From Candidatus Gemmiger faecavium (GTDB taxonomy: Bacteria; Bacillota; Clostridia; Oscillospirales; Ruminococcaceae), in the NCBI GenBank assembly GCA_019114415.1, contig DXFO01000040.1:95870-159869 (forward strand): 64,000 nt of DNA, read 5' to 3'. Below the pieces are notes generated by a model. The model was not told where the DNA came from. It saw nothing but the letters and a program-made list of their open reading frames with translations, and made no database searches. The stretch's first letter is position 1; each line of letters starts with the position of its first letter. Positions 1 through 8,937 of this stretch are shown in pieces. A program made the position numbers and the translations under genes.

Positions 1-19
1 GGACATTCCCACAGCCGCC

Positions 20-688
20 ATGGCGGAGACCAGGACCATGGAAGCCGCGCCGGGGTTCATCGTGGCGGTGGACCCGGGACACGGCGGCGGGGATATCGGC
101 GCCGAGGGCGTCTACTTTGACGAGTGGGAAATGACCTGGAAAACCGCCGATTACCTGATGGACCTGCTGGAAGCGGACGACCGGTTTTCTCCCTTTATGA
201 CTACCGACGGCACCGAGTATGAAAAGGCCAGCCAGCGGGCGGCCAACGCGGTGGCAGGCGGGGCGCAGCTGCTCATTTCCATCCACGGCAATTCGGGGGA
301 TGACCCCAGCTATGCGGGCTTTGAGTGTTACCCCGTTCCTCCGGGACGCACCTATAACGCCGAGAGCCTGGCCTTTGCCCAGCTTATTGCCGACGGTTTC
401 GGCGCGGCCAACGCCAACCTCCGCGGCCAGAACGGCGTGCGGTACATATACTACGACGCAAACAACGAAAAACAGATCTATGAGGTGTCGGACACCAGCG
501 TCCACACCGACCCCACCTTTACGCTGCTGGAAGAATGCGGCTGTCCCGCCGTGCTGGCGGAACAGTGCTTCATCACCAGCCCCCAGGACGTGGACGCCTT
601 CGGTGACGACGACGGCTGTCATACCGCCGCCCAGATCTATTACGATGCCATCTGTGCCTGGTACGAAACCTACGGCCAGGCTTCCTGA
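20..688 (+). CDS. N-acetylmuramoyl-L-alanine amidase (Amidase_3 type), N-terminus may lie upstream of window
   Basis: ORF with VAVDPGHGGGDIGAEG, LLISIHGN and LAEQCFITS motifs typical of amidase_3; the ORF begins near the window edge. Confidence 0.8.
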   Translation: MAETRTMEAAPGFIVAVDPGHGGGDIGAEGVYFDEWEMTWKTADYLMDLLEADDRFSPFMTTDGTEYEKASQRAANAVAGGAQLLISIHGNSGDDPSYAGFECYPVPPGRTYNAESLAFAQLIADGFGAANANLRGQNGVRYIYYDANNEKQIYEVSDTSVHTDPTFTLLEECGCPAVLAEQCFITSPQDVDAFGDDDGCHTAAQIYYDAICAWYETYGQAS

Positions 689-720
689 ACCTCCCCCTTT
701 GCTTCTGCAAGCGATATACA

Positions 721-768
721 AACACCGCGCCCCGCCGGAAACATCCTCCCGGCGGGGCGCGGTGTTTA
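721..768. terminator. bidirectional hairpin terminator between amidase and hflX
   Basis: aacaccgcgccccgccgg ... ccggcggggcgcggtgttt near-perfect inverted repeat between convergent genes. Confidence 0.85.
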
Positions 769-784
769 TGGGTGTGAAAACGGC

Positions 785-2134
785 TTACTCCGGCTGTTCG
801 GGGGCCGTCGTCTGTTCCAAAAAATAGGGCTCAAAGTGGTGCAGATCGTCGATGCGGGCGGTGGCGGCGTAGTAGACGCCGTCGGGGCGGTATTCCTCCG
901 TCAGCACGTTGCCCCGGCTGCGCAGAATGTCGGCCAGCGCCAGCTTGTCGTAGGGCAGAAGCACCTCGATGCGCCGCACCCGGGCACTGAGAATGTCGTC
1001 CAGCCTGGCCACCAGGTCGTCCAGACCCCGGCCGGTGCGGGCACTGGTCAGCAGAACGGAGGGGTCAAAGGGCACCGCACCGCTCTTGTCACACTTGTTG
1101 TAGACGGTCAGGCGGGGAATATCCCCGCAGCCCAGCTCGTCCAGGACCTCGTCTGTCACGGCCAGCTGTTCGGCGGCGGCCGGGTCGCTGGCGTCGGCCA
1201 CCCGCACCAGCACGTCGGCAAAGGAGGCTTCCTCCAGAGTGCTCTTGAAGGCATCCACCAGATGGTGGGGCAGGCGGCTGACAAAGCCGACCGTGTCCAC
1301 CAATACCACGTTCAGCCCGCTGGGCAGCGTCAGGCGTCGGGCGGTGGGGTCCAGAGTGGCAAACAGCATGTCGGCCTCAAAAATTTCGGCCCCGCACAAA
1401 GCGTTCATCAGGCTGCTCTTGCCCACGTTGGTGTAGCCCACCAGGGCCACCACCGGCACTCCGCTCTTGCGGCGGGCGCGGCGGGTCTCGCCCCGGCGCT
1501 TTTCCATCTCTTCCAGACGGTTTTCCAGCGTCTCGATGCGGCGGCGGATATGGCGGCGGTCCAGTTCCAGCTTGGTCTCACCGGCACCGCGGCGGGCGCC
1601 GGCTCCGCCGCCGCCACCGCCGCCCTGGCGGCTCAGCGCCTCGCCGATGCCCTGCAGCCGGGGCAGGCGGTAGCGCAAAAGGGCCAGCTCGGTCTGCAGC
1701 TTGCCCTCGTTGGTGGTGGCACGGGAACGGAAGATCTCCAAAATCAGCATGGTGCGGTCAATGACCTCCACCTGCAGGGCGGCGCTCAGGTTGCGCAGCT
1801 GGCTGCCGGTGAGCTCCCCGTCAAAAATGGCGGCCTGCGCCCCCGCGTTCAGGCAGACCAGCCGGGCCTCGGCCACTTTGCCTTCGCCCAGCATGGTGGC
1901 GGCCTCGGGGGTAGAGCGCTTTTGGGTCACGGTGGCAACGGCCTGCATGCCGTTGGCCTCCGCCAGGGCGGCCAGCTCGTCCAGGCTGCGCTCGGCGTCA
2001 AACTTGCCCTGATCCAGGGCAAGCAGGACCACGGGAACGGGACCTTCCTCCCCGGGATTGACGGGGAAAAGGGAGGCTTCCTCCTCGGGCAGATCAGGGG
2101 TCATCTCATCCGAAAGACGGATCAGTTCACTCAT
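785..2134 (-). CDS. hflX: GTPase HflX
   Basis: GYTNVGKSSLMNAL, DTVGFVSRLPHHLVDAFKSTLEE, GAGETKLELDRR; start set at MSELIRL (4-bp overlap with the upstream gene). Confidence 0.93.
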   Translation of the reverse strand: MSELIRLSDEMTPDLPEEEASLFPVNPGEEGPVPVVLLALDQGKFDAERSLDELAALAEANGMQAVATVTQKRSTPEAATMLGEGKVAEARLVCLNAGAQAAIFDGELTGSQLRNLSAALQVEVIDRTMLILEIFRSRATTNEGKLQTELALLRYRLPRLQGIGEALSRQGGGGGGGAGARRGAGETKLELDRRHIRRRIETLENRLEEMEKRRGETRRARRKSGVPVVALVGYTNVGKSSLMNALCGAEIFEADMLFATLDPTARRLTLPSGLNVVLVDTVGFVSRLPHHLVDAFKSTLEEASFADVLVRVADASDPAAAEQLAVTDEVLDELGCGDIPRLTVYNKCDKSGAVPFDPSVLLTSARTGRGLDDLVARLDDILSARVRRIEVLLPYDKLALADILRSRGNVLTEEYRPDGVYYAATARIDDLHHFEPYFLEQTTAPEQPE

Positions 2135-2709
2135 TCGTTTGTTCCTTTCAGCAATGCATAAAAACGGCAGGGGACTTCGGTGCCGTCGAACCGGCGGCTG
2201 ATGCCGGTGTGATGGTAGCGGAACCCCGCCTTTTCCATCACGGCGCCGGACGCCACATTGTCGTTGGCGTGGCAGCAGGTCAGCCACTGTCCGCCGACCT
2301 TGTCAAACCAGTAATCCCGCACGGCGCACAGGGCCTCGGTGGCGTAGCCTTTGGACCACCATTTGCGGCCCAGGCAGTACCCGGATTCCCAGGCTTCCCC
2401 AAGGGCGGTAAAAGCGGCGGGCCAGGCGGGGTCGGGCTCGGCCCGCATCAGGCTGATGGAGCCGATCACCACCCCGGACGCCCGGACCTGGATGGCCCAG
2501 TCGTAGAAATCGGGGCGGTCATATTGTTTGGTGACTTCGTGCAGGTATTCGGCGGTCTCCACCCAGGAGCGGTGGGCGTCCCACCGCAGCCAGCGGGTGA
2601 CTTCCGGGTCGGATGCCCAGTTGCCGAACATGACCTCGGCGTCATCGATGGTGAAACGGCGCAGCAAAAGGCGCCCGGTCTGAATGGGCTGTGTACCCTG
2701 ATGGTCCAT
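2131..2709 (-). CDS. GNAT family N-acetyltransferase (RimJ/RimL-like)
   Basis: TGRLLLRRFTIDDA, GYCLGRKWWSKGYATEAL, N-DNVASGAVMEKAGF. Confidence 0.9.
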   Translation of the reverse strand: MDHQGTQPIQTGRLLLRRFTIDDAEVMFGNWASDPEVTRWLRWDAHRSWVETAEYLHEVTKQYDRPDFYDWAIQVRASGVVIGSISLMRAEPDPAWPAAFTALGEAWESGYCLGRKWWSKGYATEALCAVRDYWFDKVGGQWLTCCHANDNVASGAVMEKAGFRYHHTGISRRFDGTEVPCRFYALLKGTNE

Positions 2710-2750
2710 GGCGGGACCCTCCTTTCCGGGTGAGATCGGGGAAAATCGTA

Positions 2751-4283
2751 TCAGGTCTGGGGGCGGAACTTGCGCAGGATGCCCATGGCCAGCTGCCACA
2801 ATTTGCGCAGCTGGGGGCGGTAGAGGGTGCAGTAGACGAAGAGGATGGCGCCCACAGACACGAATTTCAGAATAAAGTGGTCGTACAGAATGACACCGGC
2901 CACAGTGGCGGCCAGCGCCAGCAGAAAACCGGAGATGGTCCGCCCGTAGTTGGGGATGGTGCGGTAATAGTATTGCCCGGTGACGGTGCGGTACAAAAAC
3001 ATGGCGGCGTTGGCGGCGGCCACGGCCACGGCCGCGCCGGTGACGTTGTACAGCGGTACCAGCCAGGCGCACATGCCAAAGTTGACCGCCACGCCCAGGG
3101 CCACGCCGATGGTGTCATGGTGGGGGCGGCGGGCGATGGCATTGCCGTAGACGGTGCCTTCAATGAGGATGGCAAACACCGAGGACAGCATCATGATGGG
3201 GAAAAAGCGCAGACAGGCGCTCTTGGCCGGGAAGATCAGGAAGATGATGTCCTCAAACATGATGAGGCAGCAGAAAAAGCCGAACACCAGGAAATTGAGC
3301 AGGTCATGGATGCGCCCGATGCGCTCCTGTTCGGTGCGGTAGTGGGCGTAGACGTAAGGCCCCCAGTAGGTGGAAAAGCCCGCCTGCACGGTGGTGACCA
3401 GCTGGGCCAGGGTATAGGCAAACTCAAACAGGCCCTGGGCCGCCGCACCCGAAGCCGTTGCCAGGAAAGACAGGCAGAGGGAGCGGTAAAGGGGCGTCAG
3501 GATGGCTGCCGGAGCCAGGGCGATGCCGTAGGGCAGAAAGGTGCGGTAGATGCCCGCGTCGGCGGCCAGGCCGCGGGGGACGGGTCTGCTATCTGCTTCC
3601 GGGGCGGTGTCGGACCCGGCGGCGGGAGCATCTTCAGAGGGGGCGGGCTCCGCCCTGGCCAGGCGCAGCGCCCGGAACCAGAAGGCAATGGCCACCCCGC
3701 CGAAGCCCGCCAGTGCCGCCGCGATAAAAGCCCAGGTGTTGGAGGTGAAAAATCCGGGCAGCAGGTAGATCAGGTTGAGGCAGGCGTTCATCCAGAGGGT
3801 CTGGACGGTGTAGGCGCGGACATCGTTTTCCAGCCGGAGCAAGACGTTGATATAGCGCACCAGCATGTAGAGGGCGGCGTTCAGGAAGAGGAATGGCACC
3901 AGGGCGGTGCCGCCCTGTCCCAGGCCGAAGGCAACGGCCAGGGGCGGGGCAAAAAAGACGCTGGCCACCGCCCCGGCCAGCACCATGACCAGAACCGACA
4001 GCTTGACGCAGGCCAGAAACATCTGGCGGCCGCTCACGCCCCGGGCGGGCTCATGGTAAAAGCGCAGCAGGGCCTGGTCAAGACCCAGCATGCCCAGGTT
4101 CATCAGGGACATGGTGTAGGCCATGAAGGTGGCGGGGACGCCGTAGGCGTCGGGGGGCAGAATGCCCTTGATGATGAGCGCCGCGCCGCTGATGAGAAAG
4201 CCCAGATAGGTGGCGACGGAATATTTCATCACATTGCCGACAAAGCTCTCCTGCTTGGCCGGACGCTTGGTTTCCTTGGACAC
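2751..4283 (-). CDS. polysaccharide/oligosaccharide flippase-like (MATE/MVF superfamily) membrane protein
   Basis: Multi-TM ORF; KYSVATYLGFLISGAALIIKGILPPDAYGV... typical of Wzx/PST proteins. Confidence 0.85.
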   Translation of the reverse strand: MSKETKRPAKQESFVGNVMKYSVATYLGFLISGAALIIKGILPPDAYGVPATFMAYTMSLMNLGMLGLDQALLRFYHEPARGVSGRQMFLACVKLSVLVMVLAGAVASVFFAPPLAVAFGLGQGGTALVPFLFLNAALYMLVRYINVLLRLENDVRAYTVQTLWMNACLNLIYLLPGFFTSNTWAFIAAALAGFGGVAIAFWFRALRLARAEPAPSEDAPAAGSDTAPEADSRPVPRGLAADAGIYRTFLPYGIALAPAAILTPLYRSLCLSFLATASGAAAQGLFEFAYTLAQLVTTVQAGFSTYWGPYVYAHYRTEQERIGRIHDLLNFLVFGFFCCLIMFEDIIFLIFPAKSACLRFFPIMMLSSVFAILIEGTVYGNAIARRPHHDTIGVALGVAVNFGMCAWLVPLYNVTGAAVAVAAANAAMFLYRTVTGQYYYRTIPNYGRTISGFLLALAATVAGVILYDHFILKFVSVGAILFVYCTLYRPQLRKLWQLAMGILRKFRPQT

Positions 4284-4325
4284 GGTTACCTCCTTGCGGC
4301 GCCGGGCCGCAAACGGCGGGGCAGC

Positions 4326-5642
4326 TCAGCCCCGGACAAAGGGACGGATGCGGGCGGTCATGCGCTCCGCATCCTCCGGCGAGACCCAGGCCTTGTCCAC
4401 GTAGCCGTAGATGCGCTGGGCAAAGTTTGCCAGGGGCGGGCAGAAGGCAAAGACCTTTTTCGGCTCCCACTTGTGCTGGTAAAGGAAATGCACCCCCGCC
4501 AGAGCACAGAATTTGAGCAGGTTGAAATGCGGAGTAAACCCTTCCCCCATGGGGTGATCCCGGGGCGGGTTTTTGTAGACGTCCTCCAGAAGGTCGGCCA
4601 TCCGCAGATAGGCGGGGCGGCTGCCGGGGTCAAAGTAACCCTCGATGACCTCCCGGGCAATGGGGAAGGGGGGCTCGGGGTCCTGCATGGCGGCGGCAAA
4701 CTCGTCGTAGCTTGTCACATAATGGGCGTCCTTGTAAATGACAGGGTCGTACTCGTGCTCGATGGGCATGGGCCGCAGGATGTGGCAGCTTTTGTGGGCC
4801 ATGTAGACCTCGGCCACGGCGGTGCTCATCCAGATGGAGATGCTGTCCGCCGCCACGATCCACTGCTTCACGCTGTCGGCAAAGATGACATGGAAGTTGG
4901 GCCGCTTTTTGGCCAGTTCCTCCAGGGCGGGGCTGTTCCATTCGCTGGGATGGCGGCGGTAGACCAGCTCCACCTCGGGGTGGTCGGCCAGATAGCGGTC
5001 GAACCATGCCAGCGTCTCCGCCATGGAAAGCCGGTTGGTGCGGGCAAAGCCGGAAAAATCGGTGCCGGCCATTCTGGAAAGCTCGGCCACCTCGTCGTCG
5101 GACATGCTGGCATAGCCGAAGCTGGAAATGTACAGGTGCAGGTGCTTGTCCGGGTCCAGACCGAACTCTTTGCACAGGGCGGCCTTGTCCTTGAAATAGC
5201 CGGTAAACTCAGGCCGCAGGAAGTCCATCATGACGGCGCCGGTGACGGGAGTGTTTTTCTCCTCCATGCCGTGGGCCTGCAGGCGCCTGGCGGTGCGGCT
5301 GCCCCAGCAGGTCTGGACGCAGCGCTTGGCGTTGCCGTTCATGTTGAACCAGTCGCCTTCCTCCTGGGTGTCGGAAAGCATCTGCTCCCAGTGCAGATTG
5401 ACGATCTTGTCGCACTTGCCGATGTTGTTGTAGACATGGCTGTTGATGGCCTCGTTGTCATACATGCAGCTGGCGACCAGCACTTCCGGCTTGTCCTTGC
5501 CGAACAGCCGCAGGTACTTGGGGTCCAGCAGCTGCCGGATCTCCACCTTGTAGCCCCGGCGCTCCAGCTCCAGCTTGAGCAGCAGGTCGCTCTCATATTC
5601 CCGCACGGTATGCTCGTACAGGATCAAAAAATCCAGTGCCAA
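4326..5642 (-). CDS. surface-carbohydrate-biosynthesis-type protein (glycosyl/glycerophosphotransferase-like)
   Basis: Full-length ORF with Rossmann-like N-terminus and 'VELVYRRHPSEWNSPALEELAKKRPNFHVI' / 'SISIWMSTAVAEVYMAHK' GT-B-like acceptor-domain text; exact family uncertain. Confidence 0.6.
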   Translation of the reverse strand: MALDFLILYEHTVREYESDLLLKLELERRGYKVEIRQLLDPKYLRLFGKDKPEVLVASCMYDNEAINSHVYNNIGKCDKIVNLHWEQMLSDTQEEGDWFNMNGNAKRCVQTCWGSRTARRLQAHGMEEKNTPVTGAVMMDFLRPEFTGYFKDKAALCKEFGLDPDKHLHLYISSFGYASMSDDEVAELSRMAGTDFSGFARTNRLSMAETLAWFDRYLADHPEVELVYRRHPSEWNSPALEELAKKRPNFHVIFADSVKQWIVAADSISIWMSTAVAEVYMAHKSCHILRPMPIEHEYDPVIYKDAHYVTSYDEFAAAMQDPEPPFPIAREVIEGYFDPGSRPAYLRMADLLEDVYKNPPRDHPMGEGFTPHFNLLKFCALAGVHFLYQHKWEPKKVFAFCPPLANFAQRIYGYVDKAWVSPEDAERMTARIRPFVRG

Positions 5643-5697
5643 AAATATGCCTCCTTCTGCGCCTTTGCCGCGGGACGCGGCAGAGATGGCAGCCCGG

Positions 5698-6636
5698 TCA
5701 TTTCAGCCGGGAAAACAGTTCGTCCACCCATACCGGCAGGCCGTACACCTCGTCCAGGTGGAAGCCGTCGTAAAACTGGGTGTCATCGTCAAAATCGGGA
5801 CGGTCGGTCCATTCGTAGTCCAGCAGGGTAAAGCCGTATTCCTCGCTCCAGGCCTGCAGCTGGGGCAGGACCTCCTCCGTCATGGCGTCGTCGATGCCGA
5901 AAGGCTCGCAGACCTCGGTAAGCACGATGTCGGCCATGGGGGGGAGCACCACCGTCAGGGTGACGCCCTCCTCCTGACAGCGGGCGGCCAGCCGGGCAAT
6001 GCGGTCAAACTGGTCGGACAGCGACCAGTCTCTGCAGCGGGGGATCAGGCTCTGGGGATAGGTGTAGAGCTTGTAGTGCAGGGGCAAGGTCTCGCCGTTG
6101 TCCCCCACATAGTCCGAGGGGCCCCAGTCTCCCGACTCGATGGTGTCGGGGGTGCCCCGCAGAGTGTCCAGAAAGACGGTCAGGGCGTTGACGTTGTACT
6201 CCAGATTGAAGCAGTAGGCCAGGGGATTGTTCAGCGTTTCTTCCAGCGAGGCAAACCGGTCGGTGTTGTAGTTCTGGTTCAGGGTGTAGAAGGACACGCT
6301 GAGAAGCAGCTCATCCACCTCATTGCCGGAGTCCAGAATGTAGTCGGCCAGGTCCAGCGTCTCCTTGAGGGACGCCCCGCCGAAGGCCAGGTTCTGCCAC
6401 TCCTTGCCCGAGACTTCGGCGGCCTGATCCAGATCGATGTGGGCCAGACGGCTGTCTCCCAAAATAAGATTGGTGCCGGGGTCGGCCTGATACTCCCGCA
6501 CCCGGGCCACCGGCTGGGTGGACGAGGCGGAGGATTTCAGCCCGAAATAGTTGTTGGGCTCAAAGGCGATGAAAAACGCCAGCCAGACCACGACCGGGAT
6601 CAAAAGCAGCGCGGTTTTGCGCAGGATATGTTTCAC
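5698..6636 (-). CDS. membrane-anchored SGNH-like protein (DltD/AlgX-like partner of MBOAT)
   Basis: N-terminal TM, LILGDSRLAHIDL block, C-terminal YDGFHLDEVYG (D-x-x-H-like); adjacent to MBOAT. Confidence 0.65.
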   Translation of the reverse strand: MKHILRKTALLLIPVVVWLAFFIAFEPNNYFGLKSSASSTQPVARVREYQADPGTNLILGDSRLAHIDLDQAAEVSGKEWQNLAFGGASLKETLDLADYILDSGNEVDELLLSVSFYTLNQNYNTDRFASLEETLNNPLAYCFNLEYNVNALTVFLDTLRGTPDTIESGDWGPSDYVGDNGETLPLHYKLYTYPQSLIPRCRDWSLSDQFDRIARLAARCQEEGVTLTVVLPPMADIVLTEVCEPFGIDDAMTEEVLPQLQAWSEEYGFTLLDYEWTDRPDFDDDTQFYDGFHLDEVYGLPVWVDELFSRLK

Positions 6637-6671
6637 AGGGCGGCGGCGCCTCCTTTCGGTTTGGTCACGGG

Positions 6672-8159
6672 TCAGAACCCGGCGTACATGCTGAAGTTGC
6701 TGCCGCCGAAGCCGCCGCTCTGCACGATGAGCCCGGCCAGGATCAGGACGATCAGCAGGTAATAGATGACCCGGCGGCGGGGCATGGCAGCCAGGGCCTG
6801 CTCCGACGGACGGTTTTTGCAGGAAAATGCCCGCCAGGCGTCCAGGCGAAAGGCCAGCACAAGGCCGGCCAGCACCATGGCGTAGTAGGCGGCCACCATC
6901 AGGGCATGGGGGTAGAAGCCGTTATACACGGCAGAGTACAGCTCCGACGCAAAGCGGACGGGGGAAAGTCCCGACACGCACCCGGCCAGATAGCCGAAGC
7001 AGTCGGCAAGCCCCAGCCCGGTGGTGTCCGACCCGACGCGGAAGAACACCATGCTGAAGGTCCACAGCACAAAGACCACGGCCCGCTTGCTCCACAGCTG
7101 GGCGGCGGGGGCGCGCTTTTTGGGTTTGCCCAGACGCTGGTGGAGGATCTCCTCCCCGATGCGGTAGGCTGCCTGCAGAATGCCCCACACCACAAAGGGC
7201 AGGGTGTTGCCGTGCCAGAACCCCGACACAAAAAAGACGCAGAACAGGCAGACCCAGACGGGCAGGCGTTCCCGGCGTCCCCGGGTCAGGGGAGAGATGT
7301 CCGCCCAGGCCAGGGGCATGAAGAGGTAATCCTGCAGCCAGGAAGAAAAGCTGATGTGCCACCGGTTCCAGAATCCGGAAAAGTTGGTGGCGAAAAAGGG
7401 CGTCTTGAAGTTTTCTGGCACTTCGATGCCCAGCAGCAGGGCGGAGGCCCGGGCGGCATCGGAGTAACCGGCAAAGTCAAAGTAAAGCTGGAAAGTGTAG
7501 GCCACCGCCGCCAGGATCAGCATGCCGCCGCCGTAGGAGCGGTAGTTGGGAAATACCTCGTTGACCAGCAGGGCCAGCACGTCGGCAATGGCTACCTTCT
7601 TAAAGGTGCCCAGGGCGAACAGGCGCAGGGCGGCGATGGTGCGGCTCTCGTCAAAGCGGTGCTCTGCCGCCAGCTGGGGCATGAGGCTTCCCGCCCGGCA
7701 GATGGGGCCCGAAATGACGGTGGGGAAGAAGTTCATGAACAGGGCGTGGATGATGAAATTGTGCTCCACCGGGCAGTCGCCCCGGGCGGCATCGATCAGG
7801 TAGGAGATGGCCGCAAAGGTGTAGAAGCTGATGCCCAGGGGCATGGCGATCTTGGGCAGGGGCAGGCCCCAGTCCAGCCGGAGCAGGTCGCCGTATTTGA
7901 AGAATGCCAGAATGGCAAGGAGCACCACCACGCCCAGATGCAGCCACCGCCGCTGCCGGGGCGTTTCCAGCGCCCGGGCAAAGAGATAGCTCAAAACCGT
8001 GATGCCCAGCGTTACCCCGAACAGCTGGGGCGCGGCCAGCAGGTAAAACACCCAGCTTGCCGCCAGAAGAAAGCCCGGCTGCCACCGGTGGGGCAGATGC
8101 AGGTAAACTGCCGCCGCCACGGGCAGAAAGGCGAAATATCCAAGACTTTGCAGGCCCAA
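6672..8159 (-). CDS. MBOAT family O-acyltransferase (AlgI/DltB-like)
   Basis: MPLGISFYTFAAISYLIDAARGD, FAGYSDAARASALLLGI, NRWHISFSSWLQDYLFMPL, SGFWHGNTLPFVVWG. Confidence 0.93.
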   Translation of the reverse strand: MGLQSLGYFAFLPVAAAVYLHLPHRWQPGFLLAASWVFYLLAAPQLFGVTLGITVLSYLFARALETPRQRRWLHLGVVVLLAILAFFKYGDLLRLDWGLPLPKIAMPLGISFYTFAAISYLIDAARGDCPVEHNFIIHALFMNFFPTVISGPICRAGSLMPQLAAEHRFDESRTIAALRLFALGTFKKVAIADVLALLVNEVFPNYRSYGGGMLILAAVAYTFQLYFDFAGYSDAARASALLLGIEVPENFKTPFFATNFSGFWNRWHISFSSWLQDYLFMPLAWADISPLTRGRRERLPVWVCLFCVFFVSGFWHGNTLPFVVWGILQAAYRIGEEILHQRLGKPKKRAPAAQLWSKRAVVFVLWTFSMVFFRVGSDTTGLGLADCFGYLAGCVSGLSPVRFASELYSAVYNGFYPHALMVAAYYAMVLAGLVLAFRLDAWRAFSCKNRPSEQALAAMPRRRVIYYLLIVLILAGLIVQSGGFGGSNFSMYAGF

Positions 8160-8221
8160 GCCCGCACCTCCCTACGATGCTCCCGCACAGGGCAGGGCAT
8201 ATAAAAATATACAGACACTAT

Positions 8222-8250
8222 ATTATAGCACAAGGCAAAGCCGATGTCGA
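8222..8250 (-). promoter_or_regulatory. sigma70-type promoter for the MBOAT-flippase operon
   Basis: Minus strand TCGACA-N17-TATAAT upstream of 8159. Confidence 0.6.
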
Positions 8251-8317
8251 ATGAAAAAACGGCGTCCACACGCGCAGCCTCTATGCCGGAGAACATGCCT
8301 CCTGACAAGAAAATCAC

Positions 8318-8346
8318 TTGACAACGCCACATATCCCGAGTATAAT
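8318..8346 (+). promoter_or_regulatory. sigma70-type promoter of greA (exact TTGACA-N17-TATAAT consensus)
   Basis: TTGACA 8318-8323, 17-bp spacer, TATAAT 8341-8346. Confidence 0.9.
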
Positions 8347-8356
8347 GTAACAACTG

Positions 8357-8387
8357 GTGCGGCCCGCTTGGGCCGCACAACTTTTAC
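8357..8387 (+). terminator. hairpin in greA 5' leader (possible attenuator)
   Basis: GTGCGGCCC-GCTT-GGGCCGCAC followed by aacttttac, a few nt after the predicted TSS. Confidence 0.55.
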
Positions 8388-8407
8388 TGTTAAGGAGAAA
8401 ACCGGCT

Positions 8408-8896
8408 ATGGCAAAAGAAGTTGTTGTCACCCATGAGGGCTTGAAAAAGCTGGAAGAAGAACTCAATACCCTGCGCACCGTCAAGCGTAAGGAAGTTGCA
8501 GATAAAATCAAGGTCGCCCGCGGTTACGGCGACCTTTCCGAGAACGCGGAGTACGACGCCGCCAAGGAAGAGCAGGCCATGGTCGAGGCCCGCATCGCCG
8601 ATCTGGAAGCGACCCTGAAAGTCGCCCGCGTCATCGACGATAACGCTCTGTCCCATGACACCGTCTCCATCGGCATGCATGTGCGCATCCTGGCCGAGGG
8701 CGACGATGAGGACGAAGCCGAAGAATACGACATCACCGGCTCCACCGAGGCCGATGTGGATATGGGCCGTATCAGCGACGAAAGCCCCGTGGGCGCCGCG
8801 CTGATCGGCAAAAAGGTCGGCGAGACCGCCGACGTCACGCTGCCCAACGGCAGTGTCATCACCTACAAGGTGCTGGGTGTCAGCCGCAGCCGTTAA
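8408..8896 (+). CDS. greA: transcription elongation factor GreA
   Basis: VTHEGLKKLEEELNTL, GDLSENAEYDAAKEEQ, SPVGAALIGKKVGE. Confidence 0.95.
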   Translation: MAKEVVVTHEGLKKLEEELNTLRTVKRKEVADKIKVARGYGDLSENAEYDAAKEEQAMVEARIADLEATLKVARVIDDNALSHDTVSIGMHVRILAEGDDEDEAEEYDITGSTEADVDMGRISDESPVGAALIGKKVGETADVTLPNGSVITYKVLGVSRSR

Positions 8897-8937
8897 GGCC
8901 TGCCGCACCCCAATTTTCAGGACAGGAGAAATGCCGA

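Noticed and set aside
2691-5831. 1046-aa plus-strand ORF opposite the flippase and carbohydrate genes
   Set aside because: Gly/His/Gln-rich shadow ORF with no domain text; the minus-strand ORFs carry clear family motifs.
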